This document shows positions 61,016-64,000 of a stretch of 64,000 nt of DNA, piece after piece. Within the stretch, counting starts at the first letter, position 1. Every line of letters begins with the position of its first letter. The stretch spans positions 8,970,501 to 9,034,500 of the forward strand of contig JASJZC010000006.1 in assembly GCA_037178855.1 (NCBI GenBank). Direction: 5' to 3'. Under the pieces are notes generated by a model, which was not told the DNA's origin, ran no database searches, and saw only the letters and a program-made list of their open reading frames with translations. Position numbers and translations under genes: made by a program. The stretch is from Oscheius sp. JU75. Its lineage: Eukaryota; Nematoda; Chromadorea; Rhabditida; Rhabditidae.

Positions 61016-62827
61016 CTGAATAGGGGGCTAATTGGAAGAAGAAGAGAGATCAGACGGAAGGATCAGAAGAATACTAGGAATAACCTTTCCTTGGACAGAG
61101 AGACAATGACATATCTAATCAAAAAGTGTATGGTTGAAGGGGACAGATCACAAAGCTCCCGTTACAATAGTCTAGCGTGGAACATAAATAGTTTCCACAA
61201 GCTACACTAGGAGTGAGAAGATTCTAGAGATTATGGGTAAGATTGACACGGTATTTAGGCAGATTAAGATGGGGAAAACATGGAGTGAGAGACAGATATC
61301 GGAAAGAGTGGTGACACGACGGAGATTGCACACATAGGGTTGAAAAGAACACGGAAATTAGCCACCTAGTGTTCGAAGGCTCATTGGCTAGCTGATCATC
61401 AAGGAAGAACATGGACCGGAGGGTAAGGCTTCCGGAAGGGAAGCCCCGGAGGACTGATTCAGAGTAAGAGAGACGCGATGAGGTCAATTACCTCCATATG
61501 GTTGACGTGTATCCACACTGAAGTGTCTTTAATTGCAAAAGGGCTATCGGGAGATCGGCTACGTTTATCTATTAGAGTTCTTTTTGTTTTTATCCGGGAA
61601 AAACTGGCTACAATCGGATAAATGTCACTGCTGTCTAACAGTCGAGTCATGGCATTGAATGGTGACAGGGAGATAAAGAAGCCAAGAGGCAAAAAGACAG
61701 AGAGACAGAGACGGAGAGTCAGAGAGACGGGAAGATGGAGAGATAGAGAATTTCTTGTCTTGGCGTGGGAGAAACTTGAGCTAAAGAGGGTCCGGAAATG
61801 GGTTCTCCGAAATGGGAAGTGGCAGAAGTTATCGGGCTGGGAGAGCGGGTTGAATGAAATTAAGAGCGAATATCTTCCGATAATTACCAGGTGTGCGAAA
61901 AAGTATCCTTCAATCTAATTTGCTACCTCTGTCAGAAAAAAGCAATAAAAATGTGTTCTCTGGGCATAAGGAGACCATAAATGGAGAACCTTTTTCGAGA
62001 ATTAATTCCGAGGAAAAAGTTGCAGATTATTAATGCGCGGGAGGGAAACGGACAGGGAGACAGGGTTAGAGTACTGACAAGGAAGCCTTCCTTCCTCGTG
62101 TCTGTATCCGGAAATTCGTGTTACCAAGAGCATCCAGAAACTAGATTAGCGAAAGGACCGAGAATAATATGATTGTTCTGGGGGTCGACACAGGGATTAG
62201 GAGACATCATTTGGAGGAGTGAGTTGACCTTTGGATTGTGGGGGAGTGTGAGGATGAGACGCTTCAATACGCTTCACTTTTTGACTATAATTGGCTTGAA
62301 GCACAAAACGGGTTGCGTGACTCTTCACTAGAAAACAGAATTCAAAGAAATTGTATCGAGAGAGAGAAACAGAGACAGGACACATCATCCGCCGGCTATA
62401 GACGGCGTATTCAATGTGTCGCAGCTGATGATCGGCTTCTTCTGAGCTCACACATCTCTAAATGGAGATTGGATGCAGAAGCACATAAAATGGAAGAGAG
62501 ATAGAGAGAGAAAGAGGGTGAGCTGTACAAAACCGGGTTTGGACCACTCGAATTCTGGGATTAGGATGAGCCAAAAAAGGACTTGTTGCACGTTACTATT
62601 GGGAGAGAAGGAGCGACTGAAAGTGGTTAAAGTTTAGAGAGAGATTTGGAAGAGTTTCGAATGGACTGGCTAATCTAAATGAAGAATAGAGATGTGCGGG
62701 GATAAGTGCTCCCCTTCTGGTAGTTTATACCTGTTTGCTATCTCTCTGTCTCTGTTTCCCTGTCTCTCTGTTTCTCGGTCTCTGTGTACTAGAAGAAGTA
62801 CTTTTGTCTCTGTTACGAAAAAGAGAT
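61016..62827. other. Long upstream stretch of the GPCR, no exon supported
   Basis: About 1.8 kb, rich in GACAG/GAGAGA words. It may contain the missing first exon of the GPCR and its promoter. I could not identify a signal exon that splices to 61015. Confidence 0.4.
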
Positions 62828-63363
62828 TCATTTGATTGAGATACTGCCAGAGGCTCGCCTTTCCTCACCACGGCCAGATACGCACTGTCTGAGTGCTTCG
62901 GCACAGAGCTTTGAATGGTCTCCCTTGAGTTTCAGTCGGAGCTTCTGTCCGTCTCTAGTTGTCAGTGTGACGTAGAAGCTCTGGTTGGACAGCGTCATCT
63001 TGAGCCTCTTACAATCTCTCACATTGTAGACACGACCCATTAGGGGAGCCCCCGGACTGATTCGGTAGAGATAGAACTTGTAGAGGAAAAGCGTTCCGTC
63101 CTCGGTCAGCACGGCCAGTCTCTTCAGCCATCTTCTACCGGCATGCTGCTGCAGATAGCCACAGGAGGAGCTCTTCAGATTGCAGAATTCCACCTGGAAA
63201 ATAGACATTTTCTAATGGTTAATGGCAAAAAAATAATTGTAGGCACTTCACTATGGTGACAATCCGATGAATCCCAGTAGCCTATAGACCGAGCCGTGCA
63301 TAGTAGACATACCTGTTCCGGCAGTTGAGAGTTCGTCCCGAGACACGAGTAAATTCCGCCCAT
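62828..63363 (-). CDS. Small PH-domain protein with N-terminal lipidation motif
   Basis: Two exons, 63313-63363 and 62828-63193; 138 aa. The N-terminus MGGIYSCLGTN has Gly2 followed by a nearby Cys, a myristoylation plus palmitoylation pattern. The rest reads as a pleckstrin-homology fold: CGYLQQHAGRRWLKRLAVL, LFLYKFY, RVYNVRDCKRLKM, SFYVTLTTRDGQKLRLKLKG, ending in a C-terminal helix HSKLCAEALRQCV. It may be a peripheral membrane protein. A donor-like GTGAGG near the end (CVSGR|GTGAGG) means the gene could continue by splicing to exons I do not see. Confidence 0.6.
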
Positions 63364-63874
63364 GACATTCAGTTGACTAAATTAGTTTGCCGAACTGGAA
63401 CATTTTGAAAAAAAAAAGTCTAATATTGTTGCTTTAGTATTTCAAATGTCTTCCAAGAAGCGTTCATTGTTTTTCGAGGGATTTGGGACTCGTGTTCCGT
63501 ACCGAAAACAATGCTTGATTACCATGCATACGCATAAGCAGAAAGGACATCGCTCGGGTGGATTTGCTGACGATGGACGAGACGATCTGTCTCTGTCTCC
63601 CAGACTCTCTGTCCAATAGGTTTCCCTTAACCTAGTGTTCTCTATTCTCTCGTCCCGTTCCCGCCCTCAATGAGAAATGTTTACGTGTTCGATGGTCTCT
63701 CGGCGAATGTTCTGGACTCAGACCAGACGAAAACAAGCCGCGGCTTCCCGCCACATTTTCCCAAGCTGTTTACATCTCGTGGTATCGCGTGTGCTTTCGG
63801 AGTAAACAGGGTCAGTATATAAGCGTTCCAGGCAGCTTCCACCAAACAGTTTCTATTCAATTTAACGCCTCAAA
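63364..63874. promoter_or_regulatory. Promoter region with TATA box and heat-shock-element-like site
   Basis: TATATAAG at about 63816-63823 lies some 55 bp before the ATG at 63875, a normal TATA position. About 105 bp further upstream, GCGAATGTTCTGGACTC (63703-63719) has the nGAAnnTTCnnGA arrangement of a heat-shock element, the third unit being GAC. Few other promoters in the window have such a clear TATA box. Confidence 0.5.
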
Positions 63875-64000
63875 ATGTCTGCTGTGAGTTTTCTGGCCTC
63901 CTCCTTTTGCTCATCCCTTCTGTTTTAGAACGATAAGGGAATCATTGAATCGGCCGTCGACAAGACGAAGGAAATCGCCGGAGATATCAAGGACACCGTC
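63875..64000 (+). CDS. Small amphipathic, LEA-like protein, N-terminal part (cut by window end)
   Basis: Exon 1 is only three codons (63875-63883, MSA), then a 44-nt GT-AG intron, then exon 2 from 63928 to the window end: NDKGIIESAVDKTKEIAGDIKDTV. The Ala/Lys/Glu/Asp-rich, helix-forming pattern with DKTKE words resembles group 3 LEA and similar desiccation or stress proteins. Only 27 residues are visible, so the family is a guess. The upstream TATA box and HSE-like site fit a stress-induced gene. Confidence 0.45.

Overview
This 64 kb window is nuclear DNA of a small-genome animal. I could build spliced models for about eighteen protein-coding genes on both strands, plus one intact tRNA gene. 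Most introns are only about 38-45 nt long, with GT...TTTTCAG-like ends, and two are GC-AG. At least twelve genes have a strong acceptor-like (T)nCAG or TTTAG 0-25 nt before the start codon, which suggests spliced-leader trans-splicing. Short introns, TTTTCAG acceptors, an operon-like gene pair and a BTB-family gene are most like a nematode, but a larvacean, tardigrade or other compact metazoan cannot be excluded from sequence alone.

Layout. 1-880 (+): C-terminus of a TRIP12-type HECT ubiquitin ligase. 1225-2893 (-): multi-pass membrane protein with an internal duplication. 4226-5004 (+): two tiny secreted-peptide genes. 6191-7629 (+): AMPK beta. 8210-9242 (+): BTB-like protein. 9926-11090 (-) AMMECR1 and 11604-13854 (+) UQCC1 diverge. 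13945-19090 (-): aspartyl/asparaginyl beta-hydroxylase (ASPH), apparently with a second, truncated junctate-like isoform. 22526-25281 (-): peroxisomal acyl-CoA oxidase ending in SKL, with tRNA-Arg(ACG) inside an intron. 26338-30261 (-): MTERF3. 30773-31362 (-): TOM22. 32206-35427 (-): RUVBL1, close behind RWDD4 (35549-36067), which diverges from SERP1/RAMP4 (36426-36714). 38169-38657 (+) and 53943-54431 (-): two nearly identical copies of a divergent histone H3 gene. 39569-42280 (-): NDUFS2. 42829-52873 (-): condensin II subunit NCAPD3 in 28 exons. 56256-58743 (+): ferroportin. 58859-61015 (-): rhodopsin-family GPCR. 62828-63363 (-): small PH-domain protein. 63875-64000 (+): start of a small LEA/amphipathic-type protein behind a TATA box and a heat-shock-element-like site.

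The second main feature is repeat content. Nearly every intron longer than about 150 nt holds a recognisable short element: a tRNA-derived SINE-like sequence, a roughly 48-bp palindrome (TTCTGCAAAGTTGTAG...), a TGCGCACCAACTC element, an AACTTTTGTTCA palindrome, a foldback MITE-like element, or TCTG/GACAG simple repeats. Intron length is therefore bimodal.

The genes are mostly housekeeping: mitochondrial import, complex I and III biogenesis and transcription (TOM22, NDUFS2, UQCC1, MTERF3), chromatin (H3 variant, RUVBL1, NCAPD3), energy sensing (AMPK), lipid oxidation (ACOX), iron export, and ER function (RAMP4, ASPH). They do not form one pathway. The least ordinary items are the H3 variant pair, the intron-resident SINE and palindrome families, the paired secreted-peptide genes and the two-isoform ASPH.
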